A model generated the notes under the pieces. That model ran no database searches. It saw only the letters and a list, made by a program, of their open reading frames with translations, and had not been told where the DNA came from. Below, piece after piece: positions 8,764 to 19,417 of a stretch of DNA of 64,000 nt. The DNA is from Amylostereum areolatum (taxonomy: Eukaryota > Basidiomycota > Agaricomycetes > Russulales > Stereaceae), in assembly GCA_012932865.1 (NCBI GenBank), contig SAXG01000037.1, positions 248,001-312,000 on the forward strand. The letters are read 5' to 3'. The first letter of the stretch is position 1. Each line of letters opens with the position of its first letter. Made by a program: the position numbers and the translations under genes.

Positions 8764-11700
8764 TTATCCTGGGTCCACATCGACTGGTTCAGGGGGAGGG
8801 GGAAGCTCGTTCGGCACTTTTGCGAATGCGCGAGAGGCGCCGACAAACTTGGCGAGGGCCGAGAGGCCAGATTGGGTACCGAGGATGAAAGGTGTTGATA
8901 AGGTTCGCGAGACGGCACGAAGGTAGTGCCGCTGATCTTCGAAGAGAGGACAATCGGCGAGGATGTGATCACGGGTTTGAACAGGAGCATCGCCGCATGG
9001 GCAGGTGGTAGATTCTGTGGGAACGAAGCGAGCATAGTAGTCGCCACGGAAGCCGTGGCCGACAATGGTTTGGATAATGCGGGTGTGGACGTCGCGTGGA
9101 CCGACGAAATTGCGGTGGAAGGGGGAAAGGTTGGTGGATGGTGGTTGGCGAAGCGCGATGGATGCGAGGTTGTGGTGTGGGCGTTGAGCCCATTCGGATC
9201 GCCAGGCTTTCAGCGCTCGGGACTTCGTCTTCGCGCGTGCCCAGGAGATGGTGGAATGGATAAGGGGCGCACCGTGAACTCCCTCCTTTGCAATGGTGTC
9301 CGCTCGCTCATTCCCAACTATGCCTTTGTGCCCCGGAACCCAAGCTACTTCGATCTTGAGTGTCTCCGAGGTTGTAAGGAGGGTGTGAGAGTGTCGGCGG
9401 AATAGGATGGAGGCTGCCTGAGCAGGGTGATCAGAGGTGACTGCAGATTGATTGTCGGAGAGAAAGAGGATGCGCGTGAGATGAGGGTGTTGTGCGAGAA
9501 TATTCACGGCCGCAGCGGCGCCGCCAGATAGGGCAAGCATCTCTGCGTCGTAGATTCCCGCCCGCCGCCCAAGGCCCCAACGGCCAGCTCTAACCTCGTC
9601 CATGCCAATGTAGGCGACATAACCTGCACCTGTGCGGCGGTGACCATTTGCTCGCCGTCGCGAACCGTCGGTGAAGATGACGAGAGCGGCTGGGTCTCGG
9701 GCGAACCCTTTGAGCCGAGCCTTGAGTTTGTCGACGTACTCGGCGCGTACGCATCGAGTAGCCTTGGGGGAGGGGACCGTGGTGATAAGCCGGGAGCCCC
9801 AGGTGTGACGACGGGACCAGGGTGGTGTATAGTACGGTAAGGTACGTTCGGACTTAGGATGCGTAAGGTTAGCTAATCGATAAATAATGGTAGGAGGATT
9901 TCTAACAGAGTTGGGAAAGAATATAGGGACGGGGACGTCAGGAGAGTGCTCCGCCCATGTAGGGGGAGTGCGGGCTAGTACTTGTGAAGAATATGGTAGG
10001 GTGCGGAGGCGGATGGCGGCATTGGTTGAGAGGCGTTGGAGTAGATGGGGAATTGGGAGTATGGCGCCGATGTGGTGCATCTCGGCTGAAGGGGAGGTGC
10101 GAAAAGCGCCGAGGAGCCAGCGAAGCCCCTCGTTTTGGGCGCGTATAAGGGGGTTGATGAGACTTTTTTGCTTTACGCCCGTGTACCAAACCGGGGAAGC
10201 AAATGTCAGCACCGGAAGTACAACGGTCTTGTAGAGAAGTCGAGCATTGACCACGCTGAGACCACGGATTGTGTTGGCGAGGATGCGTAGACCCGCAACG
10301 GTGGACATGGCACGCTTGGCCATCTTGTCGACGTGATCCTTGAAGGAAAGTTTTCTGTCGAAGAAGACGCCTAGCCACCGGATGACCATAAGAGGCCGAA
10401 CTGTGCGTGCCGGAGAGCTTAGTGGGACAATGTTGATGAATGGGTTGTTGGCGGGATTGGACTTTGAACGGGTGAAATGAATGAACTCCGTCTTGTCAGC
10501 ATCCACGTCGAGCCCAAGGGAGCGGAGTCGGCCAACCACAGTGTTGAACGCCATGGTAAGCCTGGCCACATTTCCCTCGAGGGTGCTTGAGACGGATAGG
10601 AGTAGGACGTCGTCCACATATGCCTTGAGGTCCGTGTTGGCCTGGTCATCAATGCAGGAGAGGATTGTGACTGTGTAGATGGTGGATAGGATAGGGGAGA
10701 GTGGGGAACCTTGAGGAATACCAACACCAGCGAGGGGAATGGGTTGGCTGAGGTGTCCGTCAATGCGTACAATGACCTGTCGATCAGCAAGGAAGGACCG
10801 AATCCAGGCGACTATCTCGGGTGCAAACCCGAGGATCTCCATTGTCCGCACGAGTCTTGAATGATTGACATTGTTAAAGTATCCTTTGATGTCGATCGTG
10901 AGAGCGGATGCGACGAGGCCGTTTTTCCAGGCTGCTTGAATATCGTGCGTGAGTGATAGACAGGCATCAATTACCGACGACTTGTCTCGGCCTCCAAACT
11001 GGTTGGTTGGCACGAGGTTGAATCTGCCTACTTCGTAAGTTATTCGTTTTGCCATTACCTTTTCCAGGAGTTTGCTCAAGCACTCTAAGAGTGATATGGG
11101 ACGATACGATCCTGGATTTGACATGTCGGTTTTGCGCGGCTTTGCAACGACTGCCACAACGGCAGTTTTGAGGCTGCGTGGGTGAGTACCAAGACGGAGG
11201 CAGGAATTGAAAAAATCAACAAAATACTCTGGGGTCTCGTCAAACGCCCACTTGACGAGGCGCCACGGGATCCCGCTTTCGCCGGGGGCTGTGGTGTTAG
11301 ACGTGCTGCGTAGAGCATCGTGCACCTCTTCAACAGTGAATGGTACGAATTCTCGGGCTGGTTTGGGCATCGGGTCGTCGGGTTGGTTGATTTCTACCTG
11401 TGGAGCATTACCAGGGAAGAAAGAAGAAGCAAAAACTTGGCTCTGCGCCTCAGGCTCTGTTACGAGACCTTGTGCTGAACGGGTCGGGGGAATACGCGTG
11501 GCTCGTTTTCCACTAGCCCATCGACACAAACCCCACACTTCCATTTGCGGGGTCTTGTTGATGATGTCTGTAGCCCAGTTTCTTTTTGCCGCACGAACGG
11601 CAGCACGGAAGCGCGAGTGAGCACGATGGCGTGCAAGGGTGCCCACAGCGACCCGGACTTCATGGAGGGCTTGGTCGCAGTCTTCATTCCACCACTTAGC

Positions 11701-12681
11701 ACGTACCAAAGGGCGGCGTGCGTGGCGGGGCATGACTGCAGCGGTGGCGGCACGAAATGCCTCTAGAAGGGCAGATGCGCCACGTTCCGAATCTTCAGCC
11801 GCGGCATACACATGCGGAGGTGGATTGATGCGGATGTTCATAAGATAGGAGTCTTGCCAGTCCTTCTTCTTTGCGGGGTCGATGCGGAGTCCAGGTTCGG
11901 GTTCGGGTTCGTCTGCTGCGGCATTGTCTGGAGGGCAAACAGTCCACGTAATCCCGTTGTGGTCTGATCCGAACGAAAATTCTTCTCGGCATGCCCACTC
12001 ACGGAAGAGCTCGATATCTGCTGCCGCAAAGTTGGAGATGGTGAGGTCTATGATAGAGTCAGCCTGGTTAGTCTGTCCACGACGAGTAGGAGAAGAAAGA
12101 TCATTTTCAATGGAGAAGGCGTTCCCGGTCATCCACTCAATGAGCTCAACCGCCGCTTGAGTTTCAGCGCGCGGAGGGCCATTTTCGAGAGCCCATGTTG
12201 GGTGGTGCAAGTTAAAGTCCCCAGCAATAGCCATCGGGACGAGGGGGTCAAACTCTGAATCACAGAGTCGACGGATGGATGTAGCATCTCGGCCGGGGCC
12301 GGCGTTATATACATTGATTAGAATGAATGAAATGTTACCGTATTGGACGGAGGTTGCCATTATGTCAGGCGAGCCAATAATGTCTGGGCGGGCGCGGGCA
12401 GTGAGGTGCTGAATTCCTCTGCGCACGAAAGTGACAACACGGAAACGTGCGCCGTCGGCCGTCGTGTCGGGAGGAAAGGCCTCCCATGCAGGATTAGAAA
12501 CTGTGCCTAGAATATCAGTACCATTGCGGTCCGTTGAGGAGCGTGCAACACCAATCCGACCGTACCACGGTTCTTGAAGAAGTAGGATGTCGAAGTCTGT
12601 CAAAGAGTTCAGTACCGCATGCATTCGCACATTCGAGCGCGCGACATTCAGCTGGAGAACGCGAAGTGGACGGAGAGTCAT
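8764..12681 (-). CDS. LINE ORF2 polyprotein (copy 2), catalytic motifs intact
   Basis: The 1305-residue frame has the same domain order as copy 1: endonuclease (LLLQEPWYG, GDFN with Asn codon at 12211-12213, GSDHNGITW), reverse transcriptase (IPQGSPLSPIL, AYVDD near residue 686), RNase H (FTDGS, YDAEM, LSDNQSA, WVPGHKG) and a terminal CPCG-H-C zinc motif. Compared with copy 1 it lacks five residues (ITDTS) just after LSDNQSAVTS in the RNase H domain. No stop or frameshift interrupts it. It overlaps ORF1 by the same ATGA tetranucleotide (12678-12681). Confidence 0.94.
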   Translation of the reverse strand: MTLRPLRVLQLNVARSNVRMHAVLNSLTDFDILLLQEPWYGRIGVARSSTDRNGTDILGTVSNPAWEAFPPDTTADGARFRVVTFVRRGIQHLTARARPDIIGSPDIMATSVQYGNISFILINVYNAGPGRDATSIRRLCDSEFDPLVPMAIAGDFNLHHPTWALENGPPRAETQAAVELIEWMTGNAFSIENDLSSPTRRGQTNQADSIIDLTISNFAAADIELFREWACREEFSFGSDHNGITWTVCPPDNAAADEPEPEPGLRIDPAKKKDWQDSYLMNIRINPPPHVYAAAEDSERGASALLEAFRAATAAVMPRHARRPLVRAKWWNEDCDQALHEVRVAVGTLARHRAHSRFRAAVRAAKRNWATDIINKTPQMEVWGLCRWASGKRATRIPPTRSAQGLVTEPEAQSQVFASSFFPGNAPQVEINQPDDPMPKPAREFVPFTVEEVHDALRSTSNTTAPGESGIPWRLVKWAFDETPEYFVDFFNSCLRLGTHPRSLKTAVVAVVAKPRKTDMSNPGSYRPISLLECLSKLLEKVMAKRITYEVGRFNLVPTNQFGGRDKSSVIDACLSLTHDIQAAWKNGLVASALTIDIKGYFNNVNHSRLVRTMEILGFAPEIVAWIRSFLADRQVIVRIDGHLSQPIPLAGVGIPQGSPLSPILSTIYTVTILSCIDDQANTDLKAYVDDVLLLSVSSTLEGNVARLTMAFNTVVGRLRSLGLDVDADKTEFIHFTRSKSNPANNPFINIVPLSSPARTVRPLMVIRWLGVFFDRKLSFKDHVDKMAKRAMSTVAGLRILANTIRGLSVVNARLLYKTVVLPVLTFASPVWYTGVKQKSLINPLIRAQNEGLRWLLGAFRTSPSAEMHHIGAILPIPHLLQRLSTNAAIRLRTLPYSSQVLARTPPTWAEHSPDVPVPIFFPNSVRNPPTIIYRLANLTHPKSERTLPYYTPPWSRRHTWGSRLITTVPSPKATRCVRAEYVDKLKARLKGFARDPAALVIFTDGSRRRANGHRRTGAGYVAYIGMDEVRAGRWGLGRRAGIYDAEMLALSGGAAAAVNILAQHPHLTRILFLSDNQSAVTSDHPAQAASILFRRHSHTLLTTSETLKIEVAWVPGHKGIVGNERADTIAKEGVHGAPLIHSTISWARAKTKSRALKAWRSEWAQRPHHNLASIALRQPPSTNLSPFHRNFVGPRDVHTRIIQTIVGHGFRGDYYARFVPTESTTCPCGDAPVQTRDHILADCPLFEDQRHYLRAVSRTLSTPFILGTQSGLSALAKFVGASRAFAKVPNELPPPPEPVDVDPG

Positions 12682-14339
12682 GACTCCATCGCATCATTAC
12701 CGGAAGGGAGATTTTGCGCGACCGCTGGAGCGCTGTAGTTGCGGCGCATTGGGCACTCGATTGCGTCCGCCTTGTGGGCTCCTTTGCAGTTGATGCACTT
12801 GGGTGGGTGGTTGCACTCCATCGTTTCGGGGCGATTTTCTTTTCTGCAGCCCAGACACCTATCGCGATGCTCGCGCTCGTCATGCGGTTCGCCACATGTT
12901 CGGCACTTCGACGAAGACTTGCAGCCGCCTACGAGATGTCCGAGACGCCAGCAGCGCGAGCACTGCCGGAGCCGTGGCTTATCCACCCAACGCTTTGTTC
13001 GCACCGGGGCGCCGAACATGTACAACGTGGATTTGAGGAGAGATTTGAGGAGGGACCCATCGGGGTCTTCGAATGCGAACGAGATGGACGACTTGAGTCC
13101 ATCGATAGTGTCTGCGGGTCGGATCCAGCGTGGATGTTGGGTTAGGTTGAGTTTTGCTACCTGGGGGTTGCGAAGTAGGGCTTCTTGAAGTGTTTCGTCT
13201 GAGAAAATAGGATCGTCGGGGAGGGAGCGGGTGAATACGCCAGAGAGGATGATTTTGGACCATGGCGTGTCGCGCGAGATGGTTTGGTTGGGAGGCAGGT
13301 CCAAAGCGGCACGGATGGACGGGAGATTATCCTGGATGAGGGGAACGGACGTGTGCGGAGGGAAGGTTAGGACGATGTTGCCCGAGCCGTTCCAGTGCGA
13401 GCCGAGGACCTGTAAACCTTTGGCTGTCGGGACTGTGGCCAGGCGCTTGTTTATTCGTTCCGAGATGAGGAAGGGATGTGTGCGGTCGCTTGGGCTCGGA
13501 GGGTGGCCTTGGTAGCGAACAATAAAGCGTACCGGCTCGGGTTGACGAGACGACGGTTTGGCGGTTGTGGTCGGGGTCGTGTTTGCCTTTGGAGTGGAGC
13601 TCGCCGCGGCCGCATACGACATGGCACGGCTTGACGCACCCTGCAACGCGGAGGGAGCAGGAGCCGAGGCACCCCCGGGACGGCGATCCGAGTTGTTGGG
13701 GGATTGGCGTTCGAGATGGGACAGGCGAGATTGAACAGAGTTGAGGGAGTTGTGCATAGATTGGAGCATGTTGAGGATGGTGGATTCGGTGGGGGAGGGT
13801 CGGGAGGGGGTGTGTTGAGGGGTGGACGGACTCAGGCCGTGAGCGGCCGGAAAGTCGTCGCGTGCCATGTCAATGTCTTCTTCGTTGGGATCGCCGTCTA
13901 TGCACTCGCGAAGCGAGTACTTTACCGCTTTAAGTGCCCGGGCGCTATCGTCGTCATCCTCAAGGTACGGTACCGCCATGCTCACGGCCCGCAAGAGGCC
14001 CTGGCAGAGCTTGACCCAATCGGATAAGTCATCGAGAGCGTCTTGTTCTCTGGCCTCATGGAGTACTTCGTGCGCAAACCTAAAGGTCACGAGGGCTGGC
14101 GAGTCGACGGGAACTACGTTGTCGCCGGGAAACCCGGCGGACGGAGTTTGTTCATGGGAAGGGGTGGAAATGGGGGGGGCCTCGAAGGGGCTTTGGCCGT
14201 TCGGAGCCGAAATCCTTCGCCGCTCTTCTCCTGAGGGTGACGCCGCTCGCTTCAGAGAGCGCTGTGACGTCGAAGAAGGAGGTTCCGGTGGCGTATGGGC
14301 AGTGGAGAACTGAGTTTGGGGTGGGGATGGTGATGGCAT
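12678..14339 (-). CDS. LINE ORF1 nucleic-acid-binding protein (copy 2)
   Basis: The protein is 553 residues if translation starts at the ATG homologous to copy 1 (14337-14339). The open frame continues upstream to 14456, but that part lies beyond the element's 5' end and its target duplication, so it is host sequence. The C-terminal zinc knuckles are complete, including the Cys (codon 12921-12923) that is Tyr in copy 1. The protein is expected to coat the element RNA. Its Ser/Pro-rich N-terminal half is nearly identical to copy 1. Confidence 0.9.
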   Translation of the reverse strand: MPSPSPPQTQFSTAHTPPEPPSSTSQRSLKRAASPSGEERRRISAPNGQSPFEAPPISTPSHEQTPSAGFPGDNVVPVDSPALVTFRFAHEVLHEAREQDALDDLSDWVKLCQGLLRAVSMAVPYLEDDDDSARALKAVKYSLRECIDGDPNEEDIDMARDDFPAAHGLSPSTPQHTPSRPSPTESTILNMLQSMHNSLNSVQSRLSHLERQSPNNSDRRPGGASAPAPSALQGASSRAMSYAAAASSTPKANTTPTTTAKPSSRQPEPVRFIVRYQGHPPSPSDRTHPFLISERINKRLATVPTAKGLQVLGSHWNGSGNIVLTFPPHTSVPLIQDNLPSIRAALDLPPNQTISRDTPWSKIILSGVFTRSLPDDPIFSDETLQEALLRNPQVAKLNLTQHPRWIRPADTIDGLKSSISFAFEDPDGSLLKSLLKSTLYMFGAPVRTKRWVDKPRLRQCSRCWRLGHLVGGCKSSSKCRTCGEPHDEREHRDRCLGCRKENRPETMECNHPPKCINCKGAHKADAIECPMRRNYSAPAVAQNLPSGNDAMES

Positions 14340-14357
14340 GAGGGAAAGGTGTCGTCC

Positions 14358-14373
14358 ACACGTGATCGAGCCT
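14358..14373. repeat. Target-site duplication, right side of LINE copy 2
   Basis: The 16-mer acacgtgatcgagcct is identical to 8565-8580. Confidence 0.9.
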
Positions 14374-15796
14374 CTCTTCCCCGCGTTCGGCTTCCCGCCT
14401 TTTTGTCTTATGGTCTTGTCCGACTGCGTACTCTGCTTTGACCCCCACCCCCACAAGACTCCCAGTTTCCAGTATCTAAGCTCGAAAGAACAAGCATCAC
14501 TGCTCGCCGATGTTCGAGCGAGTTTACGACCACCGCCACGTCTCGACTCAACGGGATTCCAGTGGTATACTAACGACGACGGGTACCCTCCAGGTTCGTT
14601 TTGCTTCCATCCACGTAATACTCAAAGGGCATGCATATAAACGAATGACATGTGGGTCCATCTATAGATATCCATTGAGTCACGCCGCTATGAACATTCT
14701 CCAAGTGCCCGGGAGCAGGGCGGAGCCCGGACAATTGACTCCAGTCCACGTCTCAGCACCAGCGTTCAATTGTGGGGCCAAGTTCTAACGCGCCTTTCTT
14801 TGGGGCCAGTAGGAAAGAATGGCACGAGAACACGGCTGGGTATCAAGGATGAAGGGGGCAAGGCCCCCTCCCGGGTCGGTCTGACAGGTAAGTGACTACG
14901 CCTTCCCCCTTTCGTCAATGCGTTCTGACTCTGCATACATGCGCGCAGATTCGTATCGAAGGCTTCTTTCCTCGCTCATTTGCTATGAGGGCTCCTTCGA
15001 TCGTCCGCAAGTTTGGCTCCGAGTGTCTTCACTCGTCCAAGTCTTCACCGATGCCGCTCTCGCATTTGCTATCTCCACGCACTTTTGGAACGGTCTCCTC
15101 GACCTTTCTGCAGCATATTTCTCCACATGGACCTGACTGTAGAACGCACGACGGCTGTTTTGGTGCGTCTCGCCTTTCCGCTCTCGCCAGCGCAAAACAC
15201 TGGTATGTCAACCACATTTATCTAGGGCTTTATAATTGCTTCGACGACCGTACCCAAGGCATAGGCGTGTTCGACACCGGGATAACCGACGGGTTCAGCG
15301 AGACGGTGGGCAAATTTGATGTTCATTCGTCTTCAACTGGACTTGGTGCGATGCTCTTGGCTGACGAAATCGGGTGTACGGCGACCTTTTCCGCCTGCAT
15401 CCTAGCGCATGCACCCCAGGCTGCGAGGCCTCCAGGTCTGTTATTCGTTGCAGGATCGGCTCCAGGGCATGTCTCGTGTACTCAAGGTTCGACGAGGGTT
15501 GAACACCGCTCGTAGCGCTCGTATGCAATATATACCTCCCATCCCACCCGTGCACGGCAGCAACTTTGTCTCCGCTTGTTAGTTTGTACTATGGCTTCAG
15601 TTCACAGTTTGAGCCGTATATTCCTGAGCAGGCCCACCGTTCTCGACGATACAGCGGTGTTCCCTCGACGGAAAAGCAATTAAAGATACGCGCATAGATA
15701 GTCCCCCGTGGCGATAGAGCCTACACATGATTCAGGATACAGAATGCCAAACAGAATACACCCCTTCAATTTTTTCCGTGCCCCAGCCGCCGCACA
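14374..15796. other. Intergenic stretch, possible gene remnant
   Basis: No complete gene is supported. Around 14888-14950 there is an intron-like GTAAGT...GCAG block. An open frame with a hydrophobic helix-like run (SLVQVFTDAALAFAISTHFW) follows and stops at 15136. This could be a decayed membrane-protein fragment, but no partner exons were found. Confidence 0.3.
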
Positions 15797-16294
15797 TCAG
15801 GCCATCCCATGGTACGTTTTCCTCGGCCTTCCCTTCGCAGCGATCTCCTCGTCCCCGCTCGCCAGCTCGCCGTCATCGTCGTCTTCATCCTCCTCTCCGT
15901 CCTCATCCTCGCTGCTATCTTCCGAGTCCTCCGACCCAGCCGCGTCCGGGTCGAAATCGCTCCCGTCTTCGTCGTCAAGGTCGATGCCTTGAAAAGCGCG
16001 CTCAAGATAGTCGTCGTCGGCGGAGCCCGACGTGGTTGCGGAAGGGTCTGGCATGACGACGTCTGAGTCGGCCTGGTTCTCGGAGGTGGAAGCGTTGGAA
16101 GTATTGGAGGGCTCGGAAACGCGGAGGGCCCGGGTACGGCGCACGATTTCGGTATCGGTGGACGCGGTGTCTGCGACCGCGGACTGGGGAGCACAAGAGG
16201 TATGAGGAAAGAACTCGCGACGGCGAGGATACGGACGGGGGACGCGACGCGACGTGCTCACCTTTGCTGTGTCCGTTCCTGCAACTGACGACAT
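15797..16294 (-). CDS. Acidic low-complexity protein, 139 residues
   Basis: Exon 1 is 16294-16262 and exon 2 is 16183-15797, separated by a 78-nt GTGAGC...CCCCAG intron, giving 139 residues. The middle is Ser/Thr-rich; residues ~70-125 are dominated by Asp, Glu and Ser; the tail is short and basic (KGRPRKTYHGMA). Such composition is common in nuclear, chromatin- or ribosome-associated proteins, but no CHZ or other named motif could be confirmed. Because the intron is a multiple of three, an unspliced form would also stay open. The start was placed at 16294; an upstream reading would need a poly-His run encoded by a CAC microsatellite. The gene diverges from the glycosyltransferase-like gene at 17064. 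Confidence 0.55.
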   Translation of the reverse strand: MSSVAGTDTAKVSTSRRVPRPYPRRREFFPHTSCAPQSAVADTASTDTEIVRRTRALRVSEPSNTSNASTSENQADSDVVMPDPSATTSGSADDDYLERAFQGIDLDDEDGSDFDPDAAGSEDSEDSSEDEDGEEDEDDDDGELASGDEEIAAKGRPRKTYHGMA

Positions 16295-17063
16295 GTTCAA
16301 GGGATCGTACGAGTAACTTCGGTGTAGACTGGTTGGAGAGCGCGTCCAACGACAGGAGCGTGTGGAGGATGAGTGGTGGTGGTGGTGGTGGTGGTGGTGG
16401 TGGTGGTGGTTCGAGTTCAAGGAGCACTGCGCCCTTCCTCTGCCCCCTTCACGCTTTTATACCCGGCCTAAACCCCCATCAGAACGTCGTATGAGCCTTT
16501 CTGATCGCAACCCGGCCATTGTGTCGCGCATAAACGAGAAAAAGAGAGAAAAGGGGGGTCTTGTTGAATGGGCGGAGTGAAGGAGAGGTTGAAAAATCGA
16601 TCGTAGCGACGCGCCCGCGGGTTTCGTACGCGACGCGTTTTCTCACGTGGCACCGTCGCACGACCACAGTTCTACGCGTTTTACGCGTCGCTCCGCACAT
16701 AGCAGCGGCCTGTAGGTCGGGCAGAGTAAGGCATCTCCCTTCGCACCTGTTTCTCGACGCGAAGATCCGGAATTTACTAGCACAGAGTACCGAGGACGGT
16801 CAACGGAAGCGCGCACGTGGCTGACCATTTTAAAGCGGAGGGAAAGGTATCATATTCCCAGGTCCGCTGGCGCAAAAAGTCGCCACCAATTGGTCACCAA
16901 ACACAATTTCGAACCCTAAATTCGGGTTACTGCGCGACGGGCGCGAATTCCCCAGCATTTTGGCCGTGCTCGTCGTCACCAACGACGACCGACGCATCCC
17001 GCCCCCCCGCTCCTTCCTTGATTTTCTATGCGTCTTTGCTCCCCTGACCGGTGACCGCTACCC
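16295..17063. promoter_or_regulatory. Shared divergent promoter region
   Basis: This interval separates two divergent gene starts (16294 minus, 17064 plus). It holds a trinucleotide repeat and an AT-rich ttttaaag motif near 16830. No gene was found in it. Confidence 0.4.
16373..16410. repeat. (GTG)n microsatellite
   Basis: About 12-13 GTG/CAC units lie roughly 80 bp upstream of the minus-strand acidic-protein ATG. The repeat probably sits in its leader or promoter. Confidence 0.9.
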
Positions 17064-18321
17064 ATGTTTCGTCTCGCCGGCCGAGCGCGCTACGTCGCGG
17101 CCATCGTCGCCGGCCTTCTCCTCCTCCTCTTCATTTTCCCGCAACCTGCCCGCCTTCTCTTCCCCCAGGACCCCGTCACCGTCGATGCCGACGTCCTCCT
17201 CTCCCCGATCCCGCCATCGGACCCCCATACTCCGCCCCCGCGTATCCTGCTCGTCTCCGCCTTCTTCCCCCTCGCCAAATCCAAGCACACCATGGACGAC
17301 TACGCGTCCTGGATGGAGCACTTCCTCTCCCGCATCACCACCGACGTCTACATGTTCTGCTCCCCCGACGTCGCGCCCCTTATCACCCGTCTCCGCGGCG
17401 ACCTCCCCATCACCCTCAACACCACCTACGCCACCCCCTTCGACATTCCCCCGCTCGCCGGCCGCGAGGCCCGCTATGAGCAAATGCACACCTGGGACCG
17501 CGAGGCCTTCCGCCACTCCCCCGCCCTGTACGCTGTCTGGAACGCCAAGCCGTTCTTCCTCGCCGAGGGCGTCCGCAACGCCCGCGCCGCCTACGACTTT
17601 GCCTTCTGGTCTGACGCCGGCAGTCTCCGCGGCGACCACCCCTACCGCGCCTGGCCCGACCCCCGGCGCGTGCAGGCCGTCTTCGAGGAGGCGGAGCGGG
17701 AGAGCGCGGCGCCGGACGATCTCATCTTTATCCCCCTCGCGAACGTGCCGTCGACCAAGTACATGTACTGGACGGAGGACATGGGCCCCGCGGACGCCAG
17801 CGTCGACGTCAGCGAAGGTGCGTCTCTTCCCCTCGCACCCGCCCTCCCCCCCGCTGATCCAGATGTCTTCAGGCTCGTTCTTCGGCGGGAAGCCCGCCGC
17901 GGTCGAAAATTACCGGCACCTCTACTACGCCTATCACGACGTCTACCTCTCCCGCTCCGTCTTTGTCGGCAAGGACCAGACGCTCATCAACCAGCTCCTC
18001 CTCCTCTTCCCCGCCCACTTTTTCACCGTCTGGCTCCGCGACCCCGCCGCCCCCGCCGCCCGTACCGTGCCTTGGGGCGCGTCCTCCGCCCTCGGCGCCT
18101 GCGGAGACCATTGGTGGTTCTACCAGTGGTGGCTCGCGGCCGAGGCGGACAGGGAGCGGATGGCCGACGTCTGGTTCGAGCGGGAGCACCCGCCGTGGTG
18201 GAAGGGCACCGCTAGGTGCAGGGACACGCGCTTGCTCACAATGGAGCAGCTCTGGCGTACGGTCTTCGGGCGCAGCTGGGCGCCGCACCCGGCGTACATC
18301 GCAACCTGGGGGACGCATTAG
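17064..18321 (+). CDS. HtrL/YibB-like protein, putative type II membrane glycosyltransferase
   Basis: Exons are 17064-17817 and 17873-18321, with a 55-nt intron carrying a CTGAT branch site; the protein is 400 residues. A short basic N-terminus and a hydrophobic segment (about residues 9-26) look like a signal anchor, placing the rest in the secretory lumen. The body shows features of the HtrL_YibB family: LVSAFFPL early, a VYMFCSPD strand, FWSDAGSLR as a DxG-type site, and GSFFGG right at the splice junction. Members are thought to be GT-A-like transferases; neither donor nor acceptor can be read from the sequence. The reading frame is strongly GC-biased at third positions, as expected for an expressed host gene. 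Confidence 0.75.
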
Positions 18322-18729
18322 CGTTTCGCTTTTACGTTCGGAGAGGGGGCGGACTGTGTTACTTGGTTTATTTAATTGTGGATCTCGATAGGCGTCCTTA
18401 TTGTTGTTCTCCGTTGGGCTCTTTTGTGTTCAGGAAGGTTTACTAGACAGCGCGCGGGGGAAGGTATGAAATAAGCGTGCTGTGCATTCAACGGTGAACG
18501 ACAACGGGGATAGCGGGAAGTACATCAGTAATACAGGATCGTAAAGGTAAAGTGGGGAGGGGGGAAGCCGTATTATACGGATCGTACAGGCATCTACGCC
18601 GGGGGCTACTAAGGTGTTGATGGAGGGGGATGTTATCCAAGTGATAGGGAGGATCGGTGATGTAGGGAACGCAGAATGGAGAGACAGGGGGAGGGGGGGA
18701 TGGGAATCCGGAGAGCAAGTGGTTTGGCG
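18322..18729. other. Spacer between glycosyltransferase gene and CACTA element
   Basis: This is the 3' untranslated region and host spacer. No gene was recognised. The GCG immediately before 18730 is the proposed target duplication of the next element. Confidence 0.4.
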
Positions 18730-18770
18730 CACTATAAGGACAAGTCATCCTGTTTTCCACCGTGTTTTCC

Positions 18771-18960
18771 GGTGAAAAGCAGAAAAGCGGTGATTTACAA
18801 GGTGATATCGCGAAGGAGGTGATTTGGACTGAAATCTACCGTGTTTGCTTCGAGCTCTTAGAGCGGTGTATATCACCCACCGAAATCATGTCCACTTGCA
18901 CGCTGAAAACTAGGTGAAAATGTACTGAAAAACAACAACACGGAAATTTTGTGTTCAACA
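18771..18960. repeat. Left subterminal repeat cluster of the CACTA element
   Basis: Several ggtgaaa, ggtgat and tatcaccc words occur within about 190 bp, including 18771 and near 18912. Comparable words lie near the right end. In CACTA elements such subterminal repeats serve as transposase-binding sites; that role here is inferred. Confidence 0.45.
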
Positions 18961-19417
18961 TGGCAAAATAAGGTGGTTTTCATTGTAGAATGGATGTGTG
19001 ATATACAGAAAGCAGGGCCTCGGGTGATTGGGTGTATACTCTCCTTTCCTACCGCTGCTATGGTCCCTGAGACGACGTGTATGTACTGCATATACTGACA
19101 GCTCGTAGCCTGTTCTGTGCGCGAGGAGCAAGGATGGAGTGGGAACAGTGTGAGCGAGCGAGGAGAGAGTACCATAGGATACAGTCCGTCGATTGCGAGG
19201 GACTCGGCCGTGGGTAGAAAGTACGGTGTTGTTCCGCCAAACCCATCGTGTCTGCCATCCAGTGGGACGACACGCATGCACAGGAAAGATAGGCTGAGGA
19301 ACGCGGTTAGTGACATTTCCCTTCTCGAGCACATACTACTCACCACCATGTAGCATGACACCCTCGTTCAATCCTCTTCCACTTCGAAATGCCAAAGATG
19401 GCGTCGTCAATCTTGTC

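Larger units (their letters stand above)
8581..14357 (-). mobile_element. Non-LTR retrotransposon (LINE, Tad-like) copy 2, apparently intact
   Basis: This second element of the same family has both ORFs open and the catalytic and zinc residues that copy 1 has lost. The 3' end is a T/A-rich run from 8581 followed by a tail region shared with copy 1. The 5' end includes an 18-nt leader (14340-14357) before the ORF1 ATG. The exact 16-bp duplication on each side points to a recent insertion. It is the better candidate for a retrotransposition-competent copy. Confidence 0.92.

Noticed and set aside
14340..14456. N-terminal extension of LINE ORF1 copy 2 up to 14456
   Set aside because: The extension crosses the element's 5' end and target duplication, is host sequence, and is absent from copy 1.
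16295..16420. Poly-histidine protein start (minus strand from 16420)
   Set aside because: It is a translated CAC microsatellite with no good start context; the ATG at 16294 followed by a clean intron is a better start.
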